Assembly (NCBI RefSeq): GCF_001483135.1
Contig: NZ_LNAL01000006.1
Location: 186,003-250,002, forward strand
Length of the DNA: 64,000 nt
DNA from: Solirubrum puertoriconensis
Lineage (GTDB): Bacteria; Bacteroidota; Bacteroidia; Cytophagales; Hymenobacteraceae
Reading direction: 5' to 3'
Below the pieces are notes generated by a model. It was given only the letters and a program-made list of their open reading frames with translations. It searched no databases and had not been told where the DNA came from. Shown here in pieces: positions 1 through 8,662 of the stretch (position 1 is its first letter; every line of letters begins with the position of its first letter). The translations under genes and the position numbers were made by a program.

Positions 1-1300
1 GGCTTTGTTCGGCGGCTTGCTGGTGCGCGCGCCGGCGCTCGGTCTCGGCCAGTTTTTCCTGGGTTATGTCTTCGGCCGAGCCGATGATTTCGCTGGGGGC
101 ACCGCTGGCGTTGCGCGCAAACACGCTTTCGCGCACCCGCAGCCAGCACAGGGCCCCATCGCGGCGCCGCACGCGGTATTCGGTCGAGATAAGCTCGCCG
201 TCGAGGGCTTGCTGCAGGCGTTGGTGGTGAGCCGCCACCGCAGGCAGGTCGTCCGGAAATACCAGCTTATCAAACATGGCGTTGCCCATCAGCTGCAAGT
301 CGGCAGCCGCGTAGCCCAGCATGGGCGCTAGTTGGCGGTTGCAGTACAGGTTGCGGCCCTGCAGCAAATCGTAGAGGTAAATCAGGCTTGGTACGGTATC
401 GGCCACCCGGCCCAAAAAGTGGCGGCTGCGGGCCAACTCTTCGGCGGCGGCACGGCGTTCGGTTATGTCCTCGGCCGAGCCAATAAGCTGCCGTACGCGG
501 CCCGCTTCGTCGCGGCTGAAAACGGTTGTCTTCAGCGACAACCAGCGCCAGTACCCGCCGCAGTGCCAAAAGCGCAGCTCGGCCTCCTGCAGCTGGCCTT
601 CGGGTAAGTGTTGGTAGGCGGCCACCTGCGCATCGAGCAGGGGTAGGTCGTCGGGGTGCAGCAGCTGGCGCAGCTCGGGCGCACCTAGGCGCTGCAGCTC
701 GGCGGCCGAGCAACCCAGCAGGGCCTCGGCCTGGTCGTTGGCATATAGCAGGCGCCGCTCCACCACATCGTACAGAAACACCAAGGTGGGCAGCGTATCG
801 TTGATGCGCGCCAGCAGGTGCTGGCTGCGGCGTAGCTCCGCTTCGGTTTGGCGCAGCGTGCTCACGTTGGTGAGGTACACGTTCAGCAGCGGCGTTTCGG
901 GCACGGGTACCGCCGTCCAGATGTAAAACCGGTCGGCTAGCGCGTGCTCCGTTTGCTGGGGGCGCTGCTCGGCCACGGCCCGCTCGAGCAACTGCTGCAA
1001 AAAGCCTGTGGCCTGGAGCCCATCGGGCGTGGTAAGCAGCGGGCGCAGCGCCTCGGCGGCCACATTCATGTACCGAATGCGCCCCTGCCGATCGGTGGTA
1101 AACGCAGGATTAGGTGTAAGGCGGGTGAGCTCCGAGAGCAGCTGCAGGCGCTCGGCCGCGGCTAGCGGCAGCTCCGACTGAGCGGCTAGGTGCTGCTCGG
1201 CCGCAAGCCGGGCCTGGCGCTCGGCCGCATAGCGGCGGGCTAAAGTGGTACGGTAGCGGACAACTCGATTGGCGGGATACTGAACGGGATTTATCGGCAT
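1..1300 (-). CDS. Multi-PAS sensor protein, probably histidine kinase (C-terminus outside window)
   Basis: An ATG at 1300 opens a minus-strand frame that stays open to the window edge, so about 433 N-terminal residues are visible and the C-terminus is missing. After a short charged helix there are successive PAS/PAC units (roughly residues 50-165, 165-290, 290-420). Two end in the PAC-like string IGSAEDIT followed by a charged linker (ERRAAAEE, QEKLAETE). No signal peptide or membrane segment is visible, so it should be cytosolic. Soluble multi-PAS proteins of this layout usually end in a HisKA/HATPase kinase core; that part cannot be seen here, so kinase is an inference. It starts 40 bases after the stop of the NtrC-type regulator on the same strand, so the two are probably co-transcribed partners. 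Confidence 0.8.
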   Translation of the reverse strand, partial: MPINPVQYPANRVVRYRTTLARRYAAERQARLAAEQHLAAQSELPLAAAERLQLLSELTRLTPNPAFTTDRQGRIRYMNVAAEALRPLLTTPDGLQATGFLQQLLERAVAEQRPQQTEHALADRFYIWTAVPVPETPLLNVYLTNVSTLRQTEAELRRSQHLLARINDTLPTLVFLYDVVERRLLYANDQAEALLGCSAAELQRLGAPELRQLLHPDDLPLLDAQVAAYQHLPEGQLQEAELRFWHCGGYWRWLSLKTTVFSRDEAGRVRQLIGSAEDITERRAAAEELARSRHFLGRVADTVPSLIYLYDLLQGRNLYCNRQLAPMLGYAAADLQLMGNAMFDKLVFPDDLPAVAAHHQRLQQALDGELISTEYRVRRRDGALCWLRVRESVFARNASGAPSEIIGSAEDITQEKLAETERRRAHQQAAEQS

Positions 1301-1339
1301 AAGTATGATAGCACCAACAAGGACTAATTCAGCGGCGCA

Positions 1340-2701
1340 TCAGCGCACGCTCACCTCGTTGTTCTGGATCATACGATAAATGGTAGACTTCCCGATTTTC
1401 AGAAGTTGAGCTACGTGCAAAATATTTCCGTTGTGCACGTCGAGGTAGCGCTGCACAATGCGCGCAATTTGCTGCCGCAACGACTCATCGGCGGGTATTT
1501 CACCGTTGCCACCTGAGCCGTTGCGCAACGATAAATCGGCGGGGCCAATCAGCTCGTCTTCGGCCAGCACGGCAGCCAGCTCCACCACGGCTTTTAGCTC
1601 GCGCACATTGCCAGGAAACGAATGGTGCAGAAGCTGCTGTTTGGCTGCTTCGGAAAGCTGCCGCGGCGGCAAGTGATTTTGGGCGCAGAACGCCCGCAAA
1701 AAGGCGTCGGCCAGCAGCAGTACATCGGTGCCCCGCTCGCGCAGCGGGGGCAGCACAATGGGCAAACCCAGGAGGCGGTAGTACAAATCTTGGCGGAAGC
1801 GGCCTTCCTTTACCTCCTGCTCGAGGTTGCGGTGGGTGGCCACAATCAACCGCGCATCAAAGCTGATGGTTTTGCTGCCGCCTACCCGCGTAAGCTCGCG
1901 CTCTTGCAGCACGCGCAGCAGCTTGGCCTGCAGGTTCAGGTCGAGGTCGGCAATTTCATCCAGAAACAAGGTGCCGCCGTGCGCCTGCTCAAAACGCCCA
2001 ATGCGCCGGTTTACGGCTCCGGTAAAGGCGCCTTTCTCGTGGCCGAACAGCTCGCTTTCGAGCAGCTCGCGCGGAATGGCCGTTACGTTTACGGCCACAA
2101 ACGGCTGCTGCTGCCGCACCGAGCGGTAGTGAATGGCCTTGGCTACCAGCTCCTTGCCCGTGCCCGTTTCGCCACTTACCGATACCGTGATGCCCGTGCG
2201 CGCGGCTTTCTCTATAAGCGTGAATAGCTCCTTAATGGGCTGGCTGTTGCCGATGATGGCCTGCTTCGGATCGAACTTCTGGCCTACTTGCTCGCGTAGC
2301 CGCTGGTTTTCGCGGCGCAGGGCCAGCTGCTCGCGCACTTTCAGCACGCTGTGCCACAAACGGTCGGGCGTTTCCGCATCCTTGGCAAAGTAGTCGTAGG
2401 CACCTTGCTTTAACAGTCCCACGGCCGTGTTTACGTCTTCCTGTGCCGAAATCACGATGATGGGTACGTTGGGTAGTCGCTCCTGCAGCTGACGCAATAC
2501 CTGCTCGCCCGTGCCATCGGGCAGCGAATAATCGAGCGTAACCATATCGGGTTTTTCGGTAGCCAGGTGCTGAAAGCAAGCCTGCGCCGACGAAAACTGC
2601 CGCACGGTATAATCCGGGTTTTGAGTCAGCTTGTACGCTAGTAGTTCGCTGTACAACGCGTTGTCCTCAATAATAAAAATAGTAACAGGGGCGTGCGGCA
2701 T
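1340..2701 (-). CDS. Sigma-54-dependent response regulator (NtrC family)
   Basis: A three-domain bacterial enhancer-binding protein of about 453 residues. An N-terminal receiver (about 5-120) carries the acidic pocket IIEDN and the phospho-acceptor in VTLDYSLPDG. The AAA+ domain (about 150-385) has Walker A GETGTGKE, an intact GAFTGA loop that contacts sigma-54, and Walker B GGTLFLDEI. A C-terminal Fis-type helix-turn-helix ends the protein (NILHVAQLLKIGKSTIYRM). I chose the ATG at 2701 because the receiver fold begins directly there; an upstream in-frame ATG at 2740 would add 13 residues. The PAS sensor begins 40 bases downstream on the same strand and is the likely partner. Its target promoters are not evident nearby. 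Confidence 0.93.
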   Translation of the reverse strand: MPHAPVTIFIIEDNALYSELLAYKLTQNPDYTVRQFSSAQACFQHLATEKPDMVTLDYSLPDGTGEQVLRQLQERLPNVPIIVISAQEDVNTAVGLLKQGAYDYFAKDAETPDRLWHSVLKVREQLALRRENQRLREQVGQKFDPKQAIIGNSQPIKELFTLIEKAARTGITVSVSGETGTGKELVAKAIHYRSVRQQQPFVAVNVTAIPRELLESELFGHEKGAFTGAVNRRIGRFEQAHGGTLFLDEIADLDLNLQAKLLRVLQERELTRVGGSKTISFDARLIVATHRNLEQEVKEGRFRQDLYYRLLGLPIVLPPLRERGTDVLLLADAFLRAFCAQNHLPPRQLSEAAKQQLLHHSFPGNVRELKAVVELAAVLAEDELIGPADLSLRNGSGGNGEIPADESLRQQIARIVQRYLDVHNGNILHVAQLLKIGKSTIYRMIQNNEVSVR

Positions 2702-2753
2702 CGCAGAAATAAAAGTGCCTGGTACTTGACTAGCTGGCAAGTACTTAGGAGCA

Positions 2754-2767
2754 GAAACCTAGGTTTC
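2754..2767. repeat. 14-bp perfect palindrome centred on CCTAGG
   Basis: GAAACCTAGGTTTC lies in the gap between the divergently oriented NtrC-type regulator and the secreted repeat protein. The rest of the gap (2702-3010) is AT-rich around 2860-2935 and should carry both promoters, but I cannot assign either. The palindrome is one of several in the window that have CCTAGG at their centre. Confidence 0.4.
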
Positions 2768-3010
2768 CGGTACACGAATTTGAGCGTTGCAATAGGTAGG
2801 TAGGGCGCAATGCGATTATACGGGGCAAAAGCCGCTCAGTCAACATTTCTCAAAATGAAACTCGACCGTATCATTACTAGACAGTATTAAGAAATCAATA
2901 TTGTAATAATAGTCTGATAATCATATTGTTGAGCATTGGCATAGCTGCAGGCAACGTTATTGCCACCAGACGGGCGCGACCCGAGGTGGGTAGTGATTAC
3001 AGCTATGTGC

Positions 3011-5200
3011 ATGAAACAATTCTCCTCAATTTCGGCCTTGCTTAGCCGCCGCGTGTTGGCAGGTGCGTTGGCTATGTTGGGCGGTGGCACGCCGTTGGTG
3101 GCGCAAACCGCTGCTTCAACGGCACCCTACTATTCTACTTTTGCAACGCCCACGGCACCGGAGCACTACAGCGTGCGCTCAAACGGCTTGTTGTGCGTGG
3201 GCTGCGGCGTAACCAACCCCGAGCGCGCCGCCGATCTGGACCTGGATAGCTACGCTACCTTGCAAAACTCGGTGGGCTTGGGTACGCGCGTGTCAATGCG
3301 TTTGAAGATGAACGGCGCCGCGCCGCAAGGGCACCGTGCCGGTGTGGTACTCGGCAGCAGTACCACGCTCGATGCCTCGGCCCTAGGTGCGGTGGTGCTG
3401 CGCACCTACCAGGGCGACACCCCACAGGAAACCGTGCTAGCAAATGCCAACGGCGTGCAGGCGTCGACGCTCACCGACGGCCGCACCCGCGTAGAGTTTG
3501 TAGCTGCCAAGCCCTTTACCCACATAGAGGTGGAGGTGCTGATTACAGCTAACGCGCTGAACACGCTGCGGCTTTACTACGCCTACGGAGTGCCCTCGAA
3601 CCAGCAAACCACTGCCACGGGCTACCTCTCGCGCCTCATCACCCCCTCCGACAACGACTACCAGGCTACAACCGGCGGCGGTTTGCTGTGCGTGAACTCG
3701 GGTGTTAGCAATGCCGCGCAAGCTGTTACCGCCGATCTGAACGATTTTGCCACGCTAACCACGGCAGCGGGCGTGGGCTGCACCTCAAGCTTGCAGGTAC
3801 GTCTCGAGGGCCAAGCCCCTGCTGGGTATCAAGCGGGCTTTGTAATTGGCAACGGCAGCATCATCGACCTCGATGCTTTTAAGGCCATGCGTCTCAAAAC
3901 TTACCTAGGCGGCACCCTGCAGGAAACTGCCACCGCGGCCGATTTGCTGCAGCTGAACGTGCTGCCCAACGGCCGCTACGAGGTGAGCTTCGCCACGAAC
4001 AAAGCTTTCGACCGGGTGGAGTTGGTGCAAGGCAGCTTGGCTAGTGCCCTCAGCAACCTAAATGCGTACTACGGCTTCGGCATCGAGCCGCGGGCATTCC
4101 GCGACGATGAGCCCGTGCTATCGGATTTCAACCTTCCCCAGGCCGGCACCGATTATCAGGTAAGCGGCAACTCGCTGCTGTGCGTAGGCTGTAGCCTGCA
4201 AAACCCCGAACGCGCCGCCGATAATGTGTTCAACCCAAGCGACTACGCCGAAATGCGTTTCCCGCTAACTGCCCTAGGTACGCAGCGGATTAAACTGCGC
4301 CTCAACGGTGCAGGCAAAGCGGGCAACCTTGCGGGCGCGGTGCTCAGCACCAACACCGGCTTGCTGAGCACCAGCCTGCTGAAAAACGTAACTATCCGCA
4401 CGTATGCGGCCGACGGAACTACCCTGCTCGAAACGAGCAACAGCTCGAGCTTGGTGCAAACCGGCTTACTCGAAGGTGGTGGCCAAGAAGTTGGTTTCCT
4501 GACCACGCAAGACTTTGAGTGGGTTGAGGTGGAAGTGCGTGGTGGCGCAGGCCTGTTCAGCAACGCCCGCATTTACTACGCCTACGCCGACGATCCGGCC
4601 CAAGGCTTTCCGCTGAGTGTGTCTCCGCCGCGTGGGCCGCTACCTATAGAGCTGGTTTCGTTCCGGGCGGCCGCGCAAGGTGCCGGCGTGGTGCTGAACT
4701 GGCAAACTGCTCAGGAGCGCAACAGCAGCCACTTTGTAGTGGAGCGCGCCATAGCCGATGGCGGCAAGTTTGTAGCTGTTGGTCGGCTGCAAGCTGCTGG
4801 CAACAGCAGCACAGCACGCACCTATACCTTCCGCGACGCCGATGCCGCCAGCCTAGGTGCAAGTACCCTCTACTACCGCTTGCAGCAAGTAGATGCCGAT
4901 GGCTCCGCGGTACGCTCGGGCATTGCTGCCGTACGGTGGCAGTCGGCTGCGGCAACTTTAGCTGTGTACCCCAACCCCGCTGCGGGTTCGGCATTTGTAA
5001 CCTATGGCCAAGGCAGCTGGCCTGCCAACGCCAGCTTGCGCGTGTTCAGCAGCCAAGGCAAACTTCTGCATCAGCAACAATTGCACGGAGCCGCTCCTCA
5101 GGTTTCGTTGGCCAATTTGCCCGCCGGTATTTACCACATAGTGCTGTACAGCGGGCAGCAGCAGGTAGCCACCCAGCGCCTAAGCGTAGTTGCCAACTAA
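3011..5200 (+). CDS. Secreted three-repeat protein with T9SS C-terminal sorting domain
   Basis: About 729 residues from the ATG at 3011, which starts directly before a signal peptide (LAGALAMLGGGTPLVAQ, cleavage after Ala/Gln near residue 30). The body holds three tandem copies of a roughly 160-residue module, each opening with LLCVGCG, LLCVNSG or LLCVGCS (near residues 60, 224 and 386) and closing with a Tyr-Tyr segment such as LRLYYAYG. The paired cysteines at the head of each module are mostly kept. A fibronectin-like region follows (LPIELVSFRA, about 543-650), then a type A T9SS signal beginning LAVYPNPA and ending in LPAGIYHIVLY. This predicts export by the type IX system and attachment to or release from the cell surface. 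The function of the repeated module is not recognised. Confidence 0.88.
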   Translation: MKQFSSISALLSRRVLAGALAMLGGGTPLVAQTAASTAPYYSTFATPTAPEHYSVRSNGLLCVGCGVTNPERAADLDLDSYATLQNSVGLGTRVSMRLKMNGAAPQGHRAGVVLGSSTTLDASALGAVVLRTYQGDTPQETVLANANGVQASTLTDGRTRVEFVAAKPFTHIEVEVLITANALNTLRLYYAYGVPSNQQTTATGYLSRLITPSDNDYQATTGGGLLCVNSGVSNAAQAVTADLNDFATLTTAAGVGCTSSLQVRLEGQAPAGYQAGFVIGNGSIIDLDAFKAMRLKTYLGGTLQETATAADLLQLNVLPNGRYEVSFATNKAFDRVELVQGSLASALSNLNAYYGFGIEPRAFRDDEPVLSDFNLPQAGTDYQVSGNSLLCVGCSLQNPERAADNVFNPSDYAEMRFPLTALGTQRIKLRLNGAGKAGNLAGAVLSTNTGLLSTSLLKNVTIRTYAADGTTLLETSNSSSLVQTGLLEGGGQEVGFLTTQDFEWVEVEVRGGAGLFSNARIYYAYADDPAQGFPLSVSPPRGPLPIELVSFRAAAQGAGVVLNWQTAQERNSSHFVVERAIADGGKFVAVGRLQAAGNSSTARTYTFRDADAASLGASTLYYRLQQVDADGSAVRSGIAAVRWQSAAATLAVYPNPAAGSAFVTYGQGSWPANASLRVFSSQGKLLHQQQLHGAAPQVSLANLPAGIYHIVLYSGQQQVATQRLSVVAN

Positions 5201-5205
5201 CGGGC

Positions 5206-5235
5206 TTGCCACTTACCCAGGGCAGCTTACCTTTG
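5206..5235 (+). promoter_or_regulatory. Bacteroidetes-type promoter TTG-N19-TACCTTTG
   Basis: TTG at 5206-5208 and TACCTTTG at 5228-5235 are separated by 19 bases, matching the known Bacteroidetes primary sigma consensus. It lies just after the stop of the T9SS protein and would give the nuclease mRNA a leader of about 150 bases. Confidence 0.55.
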
Positions 5236-5289
5236 CAACATCCGCAATAGGTGGCTGCCCTAAATGGTGGTTTGGCGGGAGATTGGAAC

Positions 5290-5333
5290 GTTACGTTAAC
5301 ATTTTGGTAACAGTACCGTAACGTTAACGTAAT
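5290..5333. promoter_or_regulatory. Inverted repeat upstream of the nuclease gene
   Basis: GTTACGTTAAC at 5290-5300 is mirrored with one mismatch by GTTAACGTAAT at 5323-5333. It sits between the predicted promoter and the nuclease start and overlaps a 17-mer (GTTAACATTTTGGTAAC, 5295-5311) that recurs with one change at 8587-8603. This looks like an operator, but no regulator is known. Confidence 0.4.
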
Positions 5334-5396
5334 CAGGCAACAATATAGCGTTGCCAACTTTGCAACAACATTCTCCACCACCAATCACCTTTTCAA

Positions 5397-6278
5397 ATGA
5401 AGGGTACTTTAACCCGCCTGAGCAGCTTCCTCCTAGTAGGCCTGCTTGCCGCCTCGTGCTCGAAGCAAAACGATGTAGCGCCTCAGCAGCCTACTGCCGT
5501 AAGCCAAAGCGCCGACGCTACCCGCGACAGCCACTTGGCCATGGGTAACCCCAGCGGCGCCGTCGCCAGCAGCTCGTACTACTGGAACTACCTCATGCAA
5601 AAGTCGCAGTACGCCATGTCGTACCACCGCGACCGAGGCACGCCCAACTGGGTATCGTGGCACCTGAGCTCGGCTTGGCTGGGTTCGGCCGCTCGCCAGG
5701 ATGACTTCCGCAACGATACTGCGCTGCCTTCGGGTTGGTACCAGGTAGGTGGCAGCAGCTACTCGGGCTCGGGATTCGACCGTGGCCACAACTGCCCCTC
5801 AGCCGACCGCACCGGCTCGACGACCGATAACTCGGCCACGTTCCTGATGACGAACATGATTCCGCAGGCGCCCATGAACAACCAACGTACCTGGGCTAAC
5901 CTCGAGAACTACTGCCGTACCTTGGTAGGCCAAGGCTACGAGCTGTACGTGATTATGGGCCAGTACGGCAAAGGCGGCACGGGCGCCAACGGCTACATGA
6001 CGACCATCGACGCAGGCCGCGTAACGGTACCCAATCGTATTTGGAAGGTGGTTGTGGTACTGCCCGAAGGCTCGTCTGATGCTAGCCGCGTAACCAGCAG
6101 CACCCGCGTTATTGCCATCGATACACCCAACGACAACTCGCTGCTCTCAACCTGGGGCTCATACCGCACCACGGTTGATGCCATCGAAAGCGCTACGGGC
6201 TACGACATTCTCTCGAACGTTTCGGCCTCGGTTCAAAGCGTAGTTGAGGCTCGCGTCGACAACGGCCCGACTAGCTAA
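5397..6278 (+). CDS. DNA/RNA non-specific endonuclease, lipoprotein
   Basis: 293 residues. The N-terminus is a lipoprotein signal with lipobox LLAASC (Cys21). The NUC1/EndA-type nuclease core carries the catalytic motif DRGHNCPSADR (His at about residue 131) and the Mg-binding segment NMIPQAPMNNQRTW with the conserved Asn and downstream LENYCR. This family cleaves single- and double-stranded nucleic acid without sequence specificity. A membrane-anchored form would act in the periplasm or at the surface, for nutrient scavenging or defence. The protein ends with a short tail (VEARVDNGPTS) without a T9SS domain. A strong hairpin terminator follows 23 bases after the stop. Confidence 0.93.
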   Translation: MKGTLTRLSSFLLVGLLAASCSKQNDVAPQQPTAVSQSADATRDSHLAMGNPSGAVASSSYYWNYLMQKSQYAMSYHRDRGTPNWVSWHLSSAWLGSAARQDDFRNDTALPSGWYQVGGSSYSGSGFDRGHNCPSADRTGSTTDNSATFLMTNMIPQAPMNNQRTWANLENYCRTLVGQGYELYVIMGQYGKGGTGANGYMTTIDAGRVTVPNRIWKVVVVLPEGSSDASRVTSSTRVIAIDTPNDNSLLSTWGSYRTTVDAIESATGYDILSNVSASVQSVVEARVDNGPTS

Positions 6279-6301
6279 TTAGGCGAGCAGTTATACCGCA
6301 C

Positions 6302-6335
6302 AAAAAAGGCCGCCCACAGCATGGGCGGCCTTTTT
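6302..6335. terminator. Rho-independent terminator, bidirectional
   Basis: AAAAAGGCCGCCCA and TGGGCGGCCTTTTT form a strong stem with a short loop and T-tracts on both strands. It separates the nuclease from the convergent PorT-family gene. Confidence 0.85.
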
Positions 6336-6399
6336 ACGTTTATGTGAGCGAACAGCCAGTATGGAGGAACAATGGTGGAGAAACCCGTGAGCTTACACC

Positions 6400-7137
6400 T
6401 TAGAAGGTAAAGTTCACGGAGGCCTTAATAACGCGGTTTTGGGCGTCGAAGCGGTTGTTTTTATCCAGCGACGACAAACCGTAGTCGTAACCGGCACTCA
6501 GGCCCAATCCGTTCCCGAACTGGTAACCCGCGCCGCCGCTCACGCCAAAATCTAACTCGCGGAAGTAGTCGCGCACCTCAAAGTCTTGCTTGTATACATC
6601 AAACCCTAGGGCACCCGCCTCAACGCGCGCCTTGCCCGATACCAAGTACGAAGCTTGCGGACCCGCGTACAGATACAAACCGCGCGTGAGGTACGCCTTG
6701 GCCAGCACCGGTACATCGATATAGCCCATGCGAGCAGTAGCCGTGGCTTTAGCGTTCAAAAAGTCGAAACGCTCCATGGGTACCCTGCCGTTTACAATCA
6801 CACCTTTCTCGGAGTATTGCACCCCCGGCTCGATGGTGAAGCGCGGACCTAGGGGCAGGCTGACATAAGCGCCCGCATGAAAACCAGGGCGTTGCTCTTT
6901 GGTAATAGCACCGTTGGCTAGGTTCGTAAGGCTTTGTACGCTTTCAACTGCTTCGCCGGACCAATCGGCCACGTTCAGGCCCGCCCTGATGCCAAAGCGG
7001 ACGCCATCGGTTTTGTTGGCACCGCTGGTAGGGGGCACGTTGGAATAAGAGCGAACCTGGGCTTGAGCAGTTGCGGCTGAGCCCAAGAACAAAGCGGTAG
7101 CAAAAGCAAATAGGGTAGCTGCGCGGTTAGTTTTCAT
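6400..7137 (-). CDS. PorT-family outer-membrane beta-barrel protein
   Basis: 245 residues from the ATG at 7137 (a second ATG two codons upstream at 7143 is possible). A signal peptide (FATALFLGSAATAQA) precedes a barrel-type sequence: GIRAGLN near residue 48, alternating strands such as FTIEPGVQYSEKG and LYLYAGPQASYLV, and a terminal aromatic strand VIKASVNFTF. This is the outer_membrane_beta-barrel_2/PorT-like architecture common in Bacteroidota. Such proteins are outer-membrane barrels of mostly unknown role; a few assist T9SS. No T9SS gene is adjacent here, so a secretion role is not supported by context. Confidence 0.85.
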   Translation of the reverse strand: MKTNRAATLFAFATALFLGSAATAQAQVRSYSNVPPTSGANKTDGVRFGIRAGLNVADWSGEAVESVQSLTNLANGAITKEQRPGFHAGAYVSLPLGPRFTIEPGVQYSEKGVIVNGRVPMERFDFLNAKATATARMGYIDVPVLAKAYLTRGLYLYAGPQASYLVSGKARVEAGALGFDVYKQDFEVRDYFRELDFGVSGGAGYQFGNGLGLSAGYDYGLSSLDKNNRFDAQNRVIKASVNFTF

Positions 7138-7330
7138 GACCACGGGAGGAAAAAGTCGGACGAAAAAGGGAAGAGCAATGCTGCGTCTCGAGGCTGCTGC
7201 GCATTGCTATTTGGCCATGGCAATAAAACCGTGCCAATTCCGGTTTACACCATACTTGGTCTACAGCTCGTCAAGGATTATGTATATGTTATTATTGAGA
7301 AAAGGGTTAGGCGCTGCTTCCTTCGGAAGG

Positions 7331-7412
7331 TACCTTTGCAAGCATATAGAAAAGGCCGCGAAGGCCAGGTGAGTGAACCAAAAAAGCCACGCGCAGCGTG
7401 GCTTTTTTGGTT
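7331..7412 (+). ncRNA. Possible short transcript ending in a perfect bidirectional terminator
   Basis: The 519-base gap 7138-7656 contains no convincing gene. It does hold a -10-like TACCTTTG (7331-7338), without a well-placed TTG, followed by a perfect hairpin at 7376-7412 whose arms include AAAAAAGCCACGC. A transcript of about 70 bases would fit, but the hairpin may simply be a terminator for a lost gene. Confidence 0.25.
7376..7412. terminator. Perfect hairpin terminator
   Basis: Arms AACCAAAAAAGCCACGC and GCGTGGCTTTTTTGGTT pair without a mismatch around a GCA loop, with A- and T-tracts giving terminators in both directions. Confidence 0.75.
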
Positions 7413-7602
7413 TTGTGCATGTTGCTCTCGGGGAGTGCAGTACGTGGTTAGGCGTTGTCTGCGAAATAGAATATTGCTAAGTCTTGTGCGTGCCGATAAT
7501 TCGGCTAGCGGAGTGCCGAGGATAGTAAGCAAAGTAAGGGGCCATTCATCCCAAGCTAGACGCAGGCGCAAACCAATCGTGTGTGCCTAGGGCCTGAAAA
7601 CA

Positions 7603-7632
7603 CCGCGGCCGCTCTGCAAAGAGCGGCCGCGG
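7603..7632 (-). terminator. GC-rich hairpin after the DUF4468 gene
   Basis: CCGCGGCCGCTC and its exact complement flank a six-base loop. It lies 25 bases beyond the stop of the minus-strand DUF4468 gene; the following T-run on that strand (TGTTTTC) is weak. Confidence 0.5.
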
Positions 7633-7656
7633 CTATGTTGCTACTGGAAGCGTTAC

Positions 7657-8235
7657 TTAGTGGTTTTCGTTGCTGGCAGGTAGGCCAACACTGCCGTCTT
7701 CGTTAGCCGGAATCTGATTCATGTAGGAGCGGAAGCTCATGGCAATTTCGCTTGCTAATGAGTTGGCTTGTGCCCGTACGCGGCGGTCGTTTTTGGTGCG
7801 CTCGTTGCTTTTCTCGGCCCGCAACTGCGTCAGGTATTCGTCGAGGGGAATAAGCGTGTCGAGGTTCTGCGGATTAGTAATCACCCGGAAAGCCCCAACG
7901 CTGTAGGTGTACCCCTCGTCGGTAGCCTGAAAGGTAAACTCGAAGCGAGCAGTACGCTCAGCTTCTTGCCCTTTGTTGTCGAGCGGCTTCAGCTTAACGG
8001 TGCCAAGTACGCGCAAGGTGCCAGCGCCGGCGTTGGTGGCAAAGTCGGTTTTGGGGCCGTACGCAAAGCGGCGCTCTACCCAGTCCTGAGCACGCGCATG
8101 CAGCGTAGCGCGGCCGTACGAATCGGCCGGAACTCGTTCGCTGTATTCAATTGGTGCAGTATCGGACTGCGCCAAGGCAGGTGCGCCAGCCAACAGGCCA
8201 AGCAGTAGGCCGAGCAATAGTAGCGGTGATTTCAT
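7657..8235 (-). CDS. DUF4468-type exported protein
   Basis: 192 residues from the ATG at 8235, which begins a clear signal peptide (PLLLLGLLLGLLAGAPALA, cleavage before QSD). The mature part has the pattern of DUF4468 proteins: a start like IEYSERVPADSYGRATLHARAQDWV, a central LRVLGTVKLKPL, and a strand-rich middle (RTARFEFTFQATDEGY). DUF4468 has a TBP-like fold and no established function; these proteins are periplasmic or surface-associated in Bacteroidota. An in-frame ATG at 8277 exists but lies before the signal peptide. The gene stands alone, with an AT-rich upstream region. Confidence 0.8.
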   Translation of the reverse strand: MKSPLLLLGLLLGLLAGAPALAQSDTAPIEYSERVPADSYGRATLHARAQDWVERRFAYGPKTDFATNAGAGTLRVLGTVKLKPLDNKGQEAERTARFEFTFQATDEGYTYSVGAFRVITNPQNLDTLIPLDEYLTQLRAEKSNERTKNDRRVRAQANSLASEIAMSFRSYMNQIPANEDGSVGLPASNENH

Positions 8236-8626
8236 ACGCGTAGAGCGATGAGGTAGACTTGGAAATGTGATGTGCAAAGCTCCGACGGGTGTGGAGGTAG
8301 CAGGTTAAGCTGGCGTTACCAAAACATGAACCTATCACTCCTCAACTCAGCCAGAAACTCCAATTTTTGAGTAAATGTAAAAATGATTTTGCATTTTTTC
8401 TACAAACAGGATTTTAATGTTTTAGTTGAAATATCTTCTCAGAAAAGTTAAAAAGTGCAATGCTTAAGCAAGTCCTGGCTAAAACATATAAGAGTGTTGG
8501 TAGGTGAAATTATCTGTTTATCAATAATTTATAACTGTTGGCCATATTCTGATTGTAACACCTTAATAATATAAGGTGGTTTGTGGGTTAACATTTTGTT
8601 AACACCAAATTTCATCAGCGGTGGTG
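8236..8626. other. AT-rich intergenic stretch with no gene
   Basis: Base composition drops sharply here compared with the coding regions, and both strands are full of stops. It should hold the promoter of the DUF4468 gene. The only structured element is GTTAACATTTTGTTAAC (8587-8603), which nearly repeats the 17-mer upstream of the nuclease gene at 5295-5311. Confidence 0.5.
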
Positions 8627-8656
8627 TTGCGCTTCTGGCGAAGTTGGATACTTTTG
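8627..8656 (+). promoter_or_regulatory. Consensus Bacteroidetes promoter TTG-N19-TACTTTTG
   Basis: TTG at 8627-8629 and TACTTTTG at 8649-8656 with exactly 19 bases between them. This matches the primary sigma consensus and predicts initiation near 8663. Confidence 0.7.
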
Positions 8657-8662
8657 CGACGT

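Noticed and set aside
2936-2953. Sigma-54-like TTGGCA-N6-CAGGCA upstream of the secreted repeat protein
   Set aside because: The -12 half is poor and no activator element lies 75 bp upstream, unlike the three accepted copies.
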